Assembly: GCA_017412025.1 (NCBI GenBank) | Contig: JAFQOY010000106.1 | Coordinates: 1-20,990, forward strand | Length of the DNA: 20,990 nt | Direction: 5' to 3' | From: Clostridia bacterium | Lineage (GTDB): Bacteria; Bacillota_A; Clostridia; Christensenellales; Aristaeellaceae | Shown here: in pieces, positions 7,857-14,496 of the stretch | Layout of the letters: each line of letters opens with the position of its first letter | Position numbering within the stretch: position 1 is the first letter of the stretch | Notes under the pieces: generated by a model | Told to the model about the DNA's origin: nothing | What the model saw: only the letters and a program-made list of their open reading frames with translations | Database searches by the model: none | Translations under genes and position numbers: made by a program

Positions 7857-9140
7857 TCACCGGATCGTATCCATCTCCACCGCCGCGCCGCCGTTTCTGC
7901 GCGACTGCTCCGCCGCAAAGGCGATATAGTGGCTCTCGCAGGAGGCCTCCAGCGTCGTCATGCGCGGCGTAGGCACGCCCGTCTCGCCAAGCATCCTTAT
8001 CACTTCCTCCACCATCGCGCCGTCGCCGCCGCCGTGTCCGGCCAGATCCCTGCCCAGCAGGCTCACGTCAATCACGCGTTCCCGGCCACCAAACGGCTGT
8101 ATGCGGATGACGTTTGCGTCCATATCCGCGTCGATTGATCCCCTCGTGCCCATCACCCGGACAGCGCGCCCGCCGTGCGCGGAGAACGCCGTCATCATCA
8201 GCTGGCACATCACGCCGTTTTCCATCTCCATGTTCACAATCTGGCTGTCCACAACGTCATTGTCGCAGGCGTAGACGCATCGGCCGTACGGTCCCTGCTC
8301 AATTGCTTTCCGGATGCTTTCCTCCGTCGGTTCAAGCGCAAGGATATTGCACGGCCAGTCCGTGTTGCCGCAAAGCACGCCCGTCTTTTCGCTGGTCAGA
8401 TAGATCTTTTCCGCGTCGTACGGGCAGCTCTCCTTCGCGGCGCAGCCCGCCGTGCAGCGCGCAGCCGCGCCCGCAGGCGCATTCTCCTTCCGGAAATGGC
8501 GCAGGCTGCCAAACGAGGATACGCGCGCGCAGCGCTGGCCGGTCAGATGGACGAGGTAATCCAGATCATGGCAGCACTTGGCCAGCAGCATGAACGTCGA
8601 TTCCGCTTCGTTTCGCCAGTTGCCGCGCACAAAGCTGTGCGCCTGATGCCAATAGCCGACGTTTTCAAGCGCCTGAATGCAGACCAGCTCGCCCACGTCG
8701 CCGCGCGCAATAGCCGCACGGATCTCCTCAAAAAACGGCGCATACCGCAGCACGTGGCACACGATCACGCGGCGGTTCATCCGCCTGGCCGTCTGCTGAA
8801 TCAGTCGCACGTCCTCCATGCGCGTGGCAATCGGCTTTTCAAGCAGCAGATGATAGCCCTTTTCAAGCGCAGCCACAGCATGCCCGACATGCTGCGCGTC
8901 CTGCGTGCAGATGAACGCCATGTCGCCCAGCCTCTCCCGGGCAAACATCTCCTCTCCCGTATGAAAGCACATCTCCTCCGGCAGATGATAGCGCTCCTTG
9001 CAGTAAGCCCGCTTCTCCTCAACCGGCTCCGCAATCGCCGCAATCTGCATCCTCTCAGGCATCACTTCCGAAATCGGCGCATAGGTGTCCTTTCCGCGGC
9101 TGCCCATGCCGCAGATGACCACGCGAACAGGATAATTCAT
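7857..9140 (-). CDS. Gfo/Idh/MocA-family NAD(P)-dependent oxidoreductase
   Basis: A 427-residue sugar or cyclitol dehydrogenase-like protein. The N-terminal Rossmann fold begins VRVVICGMGSRG (5-16), with EKP at 101-103 (Lys102 is the usual catalytic lysine) and CCHDLDY at 189-195 in the substrate domain, where His/Asp of this family bind the substrate. A Cys-rich insert follows: Cys229-x3-Cys233-x5-Cys239-Pro-Tyr-Asp, with further Cys at 257, 264, 288 and 292. I recall similar Cys motifs in related proteins of gut Bacillota, but their role is not known to me. GGAGG six bases before the ATG at 9140 sets the start; an upstream in-frame extension would run through the promoter. The substrate cannot be told from sequence. 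It is monocistronic. Confidence 0.9.
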   Translation of the reverse strand: MNYPVRVVICGMGSRGKDTYAPISEVMPERMQIAAIAEPVEEKRAYCKERYHLPEEMCFHTGEEMFARERLGDMAFICTQDAQHVGHAVAALEKGYHLLLEKPIATRMEDVRLIQQTARRMNRRVIVCHVLRYAPFFEEIRAAIARGDVGELVCIQALENVGYWHQAHSFVRGNWRNEAESTFMLLAKCCHDLDYLVHLTGQRCARVSSFGSLRHFRKENAPAGAAARCTAGCAAKESCPYDAEKIYLTSEKTGVLCGNTDWPCNILALEPTEESIRKAIEQGPYGRCVYACDNDVVDSQIVNMEMENGVMCQLMMTAFSAHGGRAVRVMGTRGSIDADMDANVIRIQPFGGRERVIDVSLLGRDLAGHGGGDGAMVEEVIRMLGETGVPTPRMTTLEASCESHYIAFAAEQSRRNGGAAVEMDTIR

Positions 9141-9167
9141 AGCGCACCTCCATATGTCTGTTGCTTC

Positions 9168-9196
9168 ATTATCGCGCGAGTACAGCCGGATGTCAA
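9168..9196 (-). promoter_or_regulatory. Promoter of the oxidoreductase gene
   Basis: On the minus strand a perfect TTGACA (9191-9196), a 17-base spacer and GATAAT (9168-9173). It starts just after the terminator of the upstream PTS gene, so the oxidoreductase is an independent unit. Confidence 0.85.
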
Positions 9197-9203
9197 GGCA
9201 TGC

Positions 9204-9232
9204 AAAAAGGCGCTCCCCTTCCGGAGAGCGCC
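9204..9232 (-). terminator. Terminator of the PTS operon
   Basis: On the minus strand GGCGCTC and GAGCGCC (9226-9232 and 9209-9215) form a stem with a loop of about 10 bases, followed by five T (9204-9208). It lies 56 bases after the EIICB stop. Confidence 0.85.
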
Positions 9233-9287
9233 TCCTGCATTTTCCTTGCTTTTCCCGCATGTTGGGCCACAGAGCGGGAAAACGGAA

Positions 9288-10781
9288 TTACTTCGCGAGC
9301 TTCTTGAACTCGTCGAACACGAACTGCACCTTCGGTCCGATGATGACCTGGACGCTGTTCTTGCCCGGGCGGATCACGCCGGCGCAGCCGGAAGCCTTGA
9401 TCTTCTTCTCGTCAACGAGGAGACGATCCTTGACCTCAAGGCGCAGACGGGTGATGCAGTGATCGATAGAAGCCATGTTCTCCTTGCCGCCGCAGCCCTC
9501 AAGGATGATCTTCGCCATGGCGGTGAAGTCATTGTTGGAGAGCTCGATCTTGGTCTCGGCGTCCTGGTCGTCCTCACGGCCCGGGGTCTTCAGATCCCAC
9601 TTGGTGATGGCGAACTTGAACACGAAGTAGAACACAACAGCAGCGGCGATGCCCAGCGGCAGGATCAGCCAGGTATTGGCAGCGGCCGGCAGGGAAGCGG
9701 AGAAGATCAGGTCGGTCAGGCCCGCGGAGAAGCAGAAGCCGGCGCGGAAGCCCAGAGCGACGGAAACAGCAGCGAAGATGCCGTACAGAGCGGAGTACAC
9801 CACGTACAGCGGGAAGGCGAGGAACATGAACGCGAACTCGAACGGCTCGGTAACGCCGCACAGGAAGGCACAAACCGCAGCAGCGCCAACCAGACCGATC
9901 GCGGCCTTACGCTTGGCCGGCTTCGCGCAGTGCACGATCGCCAGAGCCGCACCGGCAATACCACCCATCATGGACGGGAAGAAGCCAGCCATGTACATAC
10001 CGACGGACCAGTCGATGACGGTGCCGTTGGCCATGGTGCCGCCCTCGGTGAGCGCGCCCCAGTAGGCGGTCAGGTCGCCCAGACCGATGGTATCAAACCA
10101 GAACACGTTGTTCAGAGCGTGATGCAGGCCGGTCGGGATGAGGAGACGGTTGAGGAACGCATACAGGCCAACGCCCAGAGCGCCCATGCCCTTGATCGCA
10201 TTGCCGACGGAGACCAGCGCACCGAAGATGACCGGCCAGATGAACAGCAGGATCGCGGAAACGATGATGGACGCAACGCCGGTCACGATCGCGACAGAGC
10301 GCTTGCCGGAGAAGAACGCCAGCACGTCCGGGAGCTTGGTGCCCTTGAACTTGTTGTAGCAGATCGCGCCGATGATACCGGACAGGATGCCGGTGAACGG
10401 GTTGGCGATCTTCGCAAACGCAACAGCCTTGACCGGATCAGCCATCATGCCCGGGGCGATGGTGCTCACGGAGCCGGTAGACAGCAGCGTGGTGATCATC
10501 AGCCAGGAAACCAGACCGGCCAGACCGGCGGTACCGTCGTTGTCATCGGCCAGGCCCACGGCCACGCCGATGGCGAACAGCAGCGCCATGTTGTCAATCA
10601 GAGCAGCACCGGCCTTCACAAGGAAGAAGCCGAGAACATACGCAAAACCTTCGGTCGCGCCGGCCGCGCCCATGACGGCGGGAGCAAACGCGTAGCCGAG
10701 GCCCATCAGAATACCACAGATGGGCAGGCAGGCAACAGGCAGCATAAGCGCCTTGCCGAGCTTCTGCAGATAACGCATCAT
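9288..10781 (-). CDS. PTS EIICB, N-acetylglucosamine/glucose type
   Basis: This 497-residue membrane permease moves and phosphorylates a sugar using phosphate from HPr via EIIA. The EIIC part (about 1-392) has many hydrophobic segments, the LIPTGLHHALNNVFWFD motif (214-230) that is typical of NagE-type permeases, and the GVTEPFEF motif (309-316) of the glucose superfamily. After an acidic linker the EIIB domain (about 415-497) carries the phospho-cysteine Cys442 in IDHCITRLRLEV. There is no fused EIIA domain; the separate EIIA gene lies upstream in the same direction. AGGAGGA precedes the first of two adjacent ATGs. GlcNAc specificity is the better guess from the GLHHALNNVFWFD motif, but no nagA or nagB is in the window, so glucose or another amino sugar remains possible. 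Confidence 0.9.
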   Translation of the reverse strand: MMRYLQKLGKALMLPVACLPICGILMGLGYAFAPAVMGAAGATEGFAYVLGFFLVKAGAALIDNMALLFAIGVAVGLADDNDGTAGLAGLVSWLMITTLLSTGSVSTIAPGMMADPVKAVAFAKIANPFTGILSGIIGAICYNKFKGTKLPDVLAFFSGKRSVAIVTGVASIIVSAILLFIWPVIFGALVSVGNAIKGMGALGVGLYAFLNRLLIPTGLHHALNNVFWFDTIGLGDLTAYWGALTEGGTMANGTVIDWSVGMYMAGFFPSMMGGIAGAALAIVHCAKPAKRKAAIGLVGAAAVCAFLCGVTEPFEFAFMFLAFPLYVVYSALYGIFAAVSVALGFRAGFCFSAGLTDLIFSASLPAAANTWLILPLGIAAAVVFYFVFKFAITKWDLKTPGREDDQDAETKIELSNNDFTAMAKIILEGCGGKENMASIDHCITRLRLEVKDRLLVDEKKIKASGCAGVIRPGKNSVQVIIGPKVQFVFDEFKKLAK

Positions 10782-10806
10782 AAGTAGAATCCTCCTGAAT
10801 CTCTTC

Positions 10807-10827
10807 GTTAACAGTGTTGCAGTTAAC
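10807..10827. repeat. Paired GTTAAC sites upstream of EIICB
   Basis: Two GTTAAC palindromes (10807-10812 and 10822-10827) are separated by nine bases, close to two turns of... one and a half helical turns centre to centre (15 bases). This could be a regulator site or a small RNA hairpin in the leader of the EIICB gene. Function is not established. Confidence 0.35.
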
Positions 10828-10868
10828 CTTTATCCAAGGCGCCGGCCCACAGCGCCGAAGATACGCAT

Positions 10869-10887
10869 CGATTCCCTTCCGGAATCG
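10869..10887 (-). other. Intercistronic hairpin between EIIA and EIICB
   Basis: CGATTCC (10869-10875) and GGAATCG (10881-10887) form a 7-bp stem with a five-base loop and no T tract after it. It lies in the 175-base gap between the two PTS genes, where it could stabilise or process the shared mRNA. It is not a terminator by appearance. Confidence 0.45.
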
Positions 10888-10956
10888 CTCATGAATCGGA
10901 CCGCAGGAGGCATTTCATCGTTTTCAGCCTGCATGCGTTCCGATCAGCAGCCGGGA

Positions 10957-11442
10957 TTACTTGCCCAGCCTGATCACGACGTCGCCCTCCGCGACAGTCT
11001 TGCCGGTCACGGTCTCAAAGGTGCCGTAGTCGTCGCTGTTGCACACGATCACCGGGGTGATGGTGTCGTAGCCCTCGGCGGCGATGGCGTCCTTGTCAAA
11101 CTCCATCAGCAGCTGGCCCTTCTTCACGGCGTCGCCGGCCTTGCAGTGCACGGTGTAGTGCTTGCCCTGCAGGTTGACGGTATCAAGGCCCACATGGATG
11201 AGCAGATCCGCGCCCGCTGCGGTCTTCAGGCTCACGGCATGGCCGGTCTCAAACATCATATCGACCGTCGCATCGCACGGAGCGACGACACGGCCGGCAG
11301 AAGGCTTGATCGCCATGCCCCTGCCCAGCATTTCCTCGGCAAAGGTCGGGTCATTCACCTCGCTGAGCGCAACAGCCTCGCCCGCCAGCGGCGCGCAGAC
11401 CTCATCGAGCTTCTTGCCAAAAATCTTATCAAAGAGTCCCAT
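10957..11442 (-). CDS. PTS EIIA, glucose type
   Basis: A soluble 161-residue phosphocarrier that takes phosphate from HPr and gives it to EIIB. His83 in LLIHVGLDTV is the phosphorylated residue, with supporting His68 in MFETGHAVSL; the 15-residue spacing equals that of His75/His90 in E. coli IIAGlc. The N-terminus MGLFDKIFGKK and the VVAPCDATV beta strand are typical. I chose the ATG at 11442, eight bases after AAGGAGG. Upstream in-frame GTG (11460) and ATG (11448) overlap or crowd that site. The EIICB gene follows after 175 bases with no terminator between, so they probably share a transcript. The symbol crr is avoided because orthology to the enteric regulator is not shown. Confidence 0.93.
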   Translation of the reverse strand: MGLFDKIFGKKLDEVCAPLAGEAVALSEVNDPTFAEEMLGRGMAIKPSAGRVVAPCDATVDMMFETGHAVSLKTAAGADLLIHVGLDTVNLQGKHYTVHCKAGDAVKKGQLLMEFDKDAIAAEGYDTITPVIVCNSDDYGTFETVTGKTVAEGDVVIRLGK

Positions 11443-11473
11443 GTTCATATCCTCCTTCACACATGCAAGCGCA

Positions 11474-11497
11474 GTTTATGGAAAACTATACATAAAC
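11474..11497. promoter_or_regulatory. Inverted repeat in the EIIA leader, candidate operator
   Basis: GTTTATG (11474-11480) and CATAAAC (11491-11497) are perfect arms around ten bases, just downstream of the predicted transcription start and upstream of the ribosome binding site. A sugar-responsive repressor bound here would block transcription. No regulator gene is next to it. Confidence 0.45.
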
Positions 11498-11512
11498 CGT
11501 CCATGATGTCAT

Positions 11513-11541
11513 AGTATAACAAATTATGTCGGACAAATCAA
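11513..11541 (-). promoter_or_regulatory. Promoter of the PTS operon
   Basis: On the minus strand TTGATT (11536-11541), a 17-base spacer and TATACT (11513-11518). The leader to the EIIA start is about 65 bases and holds an inverted repeat. Confidence 0.7.
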
Positions 11542-11602
11542 CCGTTTCTACCTTTTTCCATTGGCCCAATCCGGATTTCTGCGTTTTTATTGATCCGCGC
11601 GG

Positions 11603-12355
11603 TTATTTCATCTGCATGCCGCTAAGCGCTGCGCGCGCCCTGCGCACGGCCTCTTCGTCCGTCACAAAGCGCTCAAATTCGCTCATCATCGGCAGCCCCA
11701 TCGGCACGCCTTCCTTTCTCAGGCGCATACCGCTCTGCTGCGCGCGCTTGGCGGAGAGATGAAATGCCGCAGCGCCCGTTTTCTGCGCCAGCCGCACGAT
11801 GTTATCCGCGCTGACGCCGCTGCCCGGCATGATGGCGATCCTGCCTGCAGCGCGGTGGACGAGCGCCTCAAGCAGCGCTTCGCCCTGCACAGCCGTCGCC
11901 TGCTGCCCGGAGGTGAGGATGGTGTCAAAGCCAAGCCCGATCGCCGTTTCCAGCGCGGCAAACGGATCGGAGCACACGTCAAACGCGCGGTGCAGCGTCA
12001 GCGCAAGCCCCTTCGCCGCCTCCCGGCACGCGCGAAGAAACGGCTCGTCAAGCCGTCCGTCCGCATCGAGCGCGCCGACGACGGCGCCCGAAGCGCCGAG
12101 GCCTTTGAGCTGCGCGATCTGCTCGATCTGCTCCGCCTTTTCTTCCTCCGTAAACAGAAAGTCGCCGAACCGGGGCCGGATGAGCACATTGACCGGCACG
12201 CCCGTCTTTGCCGCCTCACGGATCAGGTACGGCGAGGGCGTCGTGCCGCCGATGATCAGATTGGCGCAAAGTTCCAGCCTGTCCGCGCCGCCGCGCACAG
12301 CGGCGCGGACGGATTCCATCGAATCCACGCAGACCTCAATCAGGGTTCCTGCCAT
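11603..12355 (-). CDS. cutC: CutC-family protein
   Basis: This 250-residue cytoplasmic TIM-barrel protein belongs to the CutC family. IEVCVDSMESVRAAVRGGADRLELC at the N-terminus, TPSPYLI, VLIRPRFGDF, LTLHRAFD, ILTSGQ and IMPGSGV are family hallmarks seen in order. CutC was named for copper tolerance in E. coli, but its biochemical role is disputed and no copper genes are nearby. The start is the ATG at 12355, seven bases after GGAGG; an upstream in-frame ATG at 12385 lacks a site. The kinase gene ends 58 bases upstream in the same direction, so the two likely form an operon. No clear terminator follows before the PTS promoter, so some read-through is possible. Confidence 0.9.
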   Translation of the reverse strand: MAGTLIEVCVDSMESVRAAVRGGADRLELCANLIIGGTTPSPYLIREAAKTGVPVNVLIRPRFGDFLFTEEEKAEQIEQIAQLKGLGASGAVVGALDADGRLDEPFLRACREAAKGLALTLHRAFDVCSDPFAALETAIGLGFDTILTSGQQATAVQGEALLEALVHRAAGRIAIMPGSGVSADNIVRLAQKTGAAAFHLSAKRAQQSGMRLRKEGVPMGLPMMSEFERFVTDEEAVRRARAALSGMQMK

Positions 12356-12413
12356 CTTCTTTCCTCCAAAGGAACAGGTCTGCAAATCTTTTCGCAGCCC
12401 TGCATCAGGCGTA

Positions 12414-13499
12414 TCAGCGCTTGATATCGTAGTTCATGTTCATCAGGTTCTTGATGCTCTGCACGTCGTCGGTGATGTTCGCATCGCCGTGGATGGTGTG
12501 CTTGATGACAGAGGACGCCACCGCGAAGTTGACCATGTCCATCGGCTTGTAGTTGTGGAACATCGCGTAGATCAGGCCGCTGGCAAAGGCGTCGCCCCCG
12601 CCGACGCGGTCGAGGATGTTGAAGGTGAACATACGGCTTTCAAACGTATGACCCTGATACCACATAAACGCCTTGAGGCTGTTCTCCGAGCCGGAATGCG
12701 CGTAGCGCACGTGGCGCGCGATGCACTTGAGGTTAGGATAGCGCTCCACAAACTTGTGGAAGATCTCGTCCTGCTGCTCATAGGTCGGCTGCAGCGGCAC
12801 GCCGTCCTTCCAGTCTCCCTTGCTGTGATCCTCCTCGTCCTTCCACAGGTGATACGGCTCGATGCCCAGCAGCACGTCGACATACGGCAGGCACATCGTG
12901 CAGTAGTCGCGCGCCTGCTCCCATGTCCAGAGCTTGGAACGGAAGTTGCCGTCGAAGGAGACCGTCAGCCCCTTTTCCTTGGCCACCTTGAGCATCTGCA
13001 GGATGACCTCCGGGCACTGGCCGCCGATGGCGGGCGTGATGCCGGAGAGATGCAGCCAGTCAAAGCCCTCCAGCAGCGCGCCGAAATCATAGCCGGTAAA
13101 GTCATACTCGGACAGCGCGCTGTGCTTGCGGTCATAGATCACCTTGCTGGGGCGGATGCCGTAGCCCGTCTCCAGATAATACGTGCCGAGGCGGTGGCTG
13201 GGCGTCTCTTCCGGGGTGGAGAGGATCACCGGGGTGCAGTGCACGTCGTTGGAGCGCAGCATACGGATGGCGCTCTTGCCGATGGAGTTGCCCGGCACGA
13301 CGGAGAAGAACGTGCTGTCGATGCCCAGGTTCGCCAGCGCAAGCGCGATGTTCGCCTCGCTGCCGCCGTAGCTGGCCTCGAAGCTGGACGCCATACGCAG
13401 CTTCTCATAGTTGGGCGGAGTCAGGCGGAGCATGATCTCGCCCATGGTGATGAACTTCTTGCTCGGCTTATCGGTGATCAGCGGATTGTGATGAATCAT
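12414..13499 (-). CDS. kdgK: PfkB-family sugar kinase, likely 2-keto-3-deoxygluconate kinase
   Basis: A 361-residue ribokinase-fold kinase, probably phosphorylating 2-keto-3-deoxygluconate from hexuronate breakdown. The N-terminal MGEIMLRLTPP and the YGGSEANIALALANLG segment (44-59) match KDG kinases, and the PfkB signature DRVGGGDAFASG (297-308) holds the catalytic base Asp303. Lid and barrel elements such as HLSGITPAI and SFDGNFRSKLW are in place. The start at 13499 follows a GGAAGG-rich site; the Met at residue 19 is an internal alternative. No KDPG aldolase or uronate isomerase lies in the window, so substrate assignment rests on sequence alone. CutC follows in the same operon. Confidence 0.85.
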   Translation of the reverse strand: MIHHNPLITDKPSKKFITMGEIMLRLTPPNYEKLRMASSFEASYGGSEANIALALANLGIDSTFFSVVPGNSIGKSAIRMLRSNDVHCTPVILSTPEETPSHRLGTYYLETGYGIRPSKVIYDRKHSALSEYDFTGYDFGALLEGFDWLHLSGITPAIGGQCPEVILQMLKVAKEKGLTVSFDGNFRSKLWTWEQARDYCTMCLPYVDVLLGIEPYHLWKDEEDHSKGDWKDGVPLQPTYEQQDEIFHKFVERYPNLKCIARHVRYAHSGSENSLKAFMWYQGHTFESRMFTFNILDRVGGGDAFASGLIYAMFHNYKPMDMVNFAVASSVIKHTIHGDANITDDVQSIKNLMNMNYDIKR

Positions 13500-13564
13500 A
13501 TCAAGGCCCTTCCTTCCATACAGAGAATGTCAACAGAGAATATCGAATCCACAATATTAATAAC

Positions 13565-13593
13565 AGTATACCATGATTTACCCCTCAATTCAA
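13565..13593 (-). promoter_or_regulatory. Promoter of the kdgK-cutC operon
   Basis: On the minus strand TTGAAT (13588-13593), a 17-base spacer ending in TGG, and TATACT (13565-13570), so it also has an extended -10. The leader carries the direct repeat CAGAGAAT at 13521-13528 and 13534-13541, of unknown meaning. Confidence 0.75.
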
Positions 13594-13642
13594 TGCAGAA
13601 CTGACAAAAAGCATGACAAACTCCCCATTCCTATCCTCTTCA

Positions 13643-13651
13643 TGCTACAAT
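13643..13651 (+). promoter_or_regulatory. Extended -10 promoter for the ybaK-like gene
   Basis: TGC directly followed by TACAAT forms an extended -10; I see no -35 match. If used, it gives a leader of about 190 bases that contains the structured element at 13698-13766. The 346-base gap between the kdgK and ybaK starts holds these two promoters and that element. Confidence 0.45.
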
Positions 13652-13697
13652 GATGCCGTCTTATACCATTCTCAGATCAGAATGCGCCTGAATTTTT

Positions 13698-13766
13698 GTC
13701 CTGTCTAAGCTGACCGGAAGGGAGCGCAGCAGCGCTGCGTTGACTGGAACGGAGCGACGACAGGAC
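13698..13766. repeat. Structured symmetrical element before the ybaK-like gene
   Basis: GTCCTGTC (13698-13705) pairs perfectly with GACAGGAC (13759-13766). Inside, CGCAGC (13725-13730) pairs with GCTGCG (13734-13739) over a three-base loop. Two 16-base direct copies, TGACCGGAAGGGAGCG (13711) and TGACTGGAACGGAGCG (13741), flank the inner hairpin and differ at two positions. The purine-rich sequence after it runs to the gene. It could be an RNA leader motif or a dispersed MITE/REP-like repeat. I do not recognise it. Confidence 0.6.
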
Positions 13767-13845
13767 GGAAAAGAGGCGGAAAGACAGCACAGATTGATTT
13801 GAGAATCGTATGATATCCCATCTTTTGCGGAAAGCAGGTTTTCTC

Positions 13846-14322
13846 ATGGCCGACAACGTCAAGACCAACGTGATGCGCCTCCTTGAAAAGGAAGGCGTCG
13901 CCCATCGCGTTCACTATTATGATCCGGCACGCGGCATCGACGGCGTGTCCGTCGCCGCGCAGCTCCGGCAGGATCCCCAGGCCGTATTCAAGACCCTTGT
14001 CACGCAGGGCAAGTCCCGTGCGTTTTACGTCTTTGTCATCCCTGTCGCTGCGACGCTCAACTTAAAGCGCGCAGCGACCGCCTGCGGAGAAAAGGCGATC
14101 GAGATGATTCCCCAGAAAATCCTTCTGCCGACCACGGGATACATCCATGGCGGCTGCAGCCCCATCGGCATGAAGAAAGCGTTCCCCACGTATATCGACG
14201 AGACCGCACAGCTCTTTGACGCCATATGCGTCTCCGCCGGAAAGATCGGCGCGCAGGCTGAGCTTGCGCCGGACGATCTGTGCCGCGTCACGGGCGCGGT
14301 CTACGCGCCGCTGACGGATTGA
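13846..14322 (+). CDS. ybaK: YbaK/EbsC-family aminoacyl-tRNA deacylase
   Basis: A 158-residue cytoplasmic protein of the YbaK family, whose studied members hydrolyse mischarged Cys-tRNA(Pro). The N-terminal TNVMRLLEKEGV is typical, the conserved lysine is Lys49 in QAVFKTLV, and the glycine-rich GYIHGGCSPIGMKK stretch (98-111) matches the substrate loop. Length is as expected for the family. I chose the ATG at 13846, seven bases after AGCAGG; the in-frame ATG at 13810 has no ribosome site and lies at the end of the structured leader. It is a single-gene unit with a strong terminator. Confidence 0.9.
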   Translation: MADNVKTNVMRLLEKEGVAHRVHYYDPARGIDGVSVAAQLRQDPQAVFKTLVTQGKSRAFYVFVIPVAATLNLKRAATACGEKAIEMIPQKILLPTTGYIHGGCSPIGMKKAFPTYIDETAQLFDAICVSAGKIGAQAELAPDDLCRVTGAVYAPLTD

Positions 14323-14370
14323 CGCCCTTTTGCCTTTATCCTTCCGGCTGTTCGCACCCCTATAACGCCA

Positions 14371-14405
14371 AAAGACCGCTCTCTGCGCAGGAGCGGTCTT
14401 TCTCT
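14371..14405. terminator. Bidirectional terminator between ybaK and the PARG-like gene
   Basis: AAAGACCGCTC (14371-14381) and GAGCGGTCTTT (14391-14401) make an 11-bp stem with a nine-base loop. T-rich sequence follows on the plus strand and TTTTGG on the minus strand, so it can end both convergent genes. Confidence 0.88.
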
Positions 14406-14496
14406 TGGCCTGTGTCAGCAAAGGCGCACAGGCTTCACGCTTCTTTTCATCAGATAAGCCGGAGAAAACATTTCCCGGTGCAGGAAGAACAGCTCA

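Noticed and set aside
11443..11460. GTG or ATG starts for the EIIA gene at 11460 and 11448
   Set aside because: They overlap or crowd the AAGGAGG site; the ATG at 11442 is eight bases after it and gives the usual N-terminus and His spacing.
9288..13499. A single sugar-catabolism operon from kdgK through EIICB
   Set aside because: A separate promoter lies before the EIIA gene, and the implied substrates differ (uronate acid versus amino sugar). Read-through is possible since no terminator follows cutC, but one operon is not supported.
13677..13914. Small minus-strand frames (63-70 residues) over the structured element before ybaK
   Set aside because: They read through the inverted-repeat element and into ybaK, rich in Arg/Ser/Ala as expected from antisense GC-rich DNA, with no ribosome site. 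They are better explained as a by-product of the repeat.
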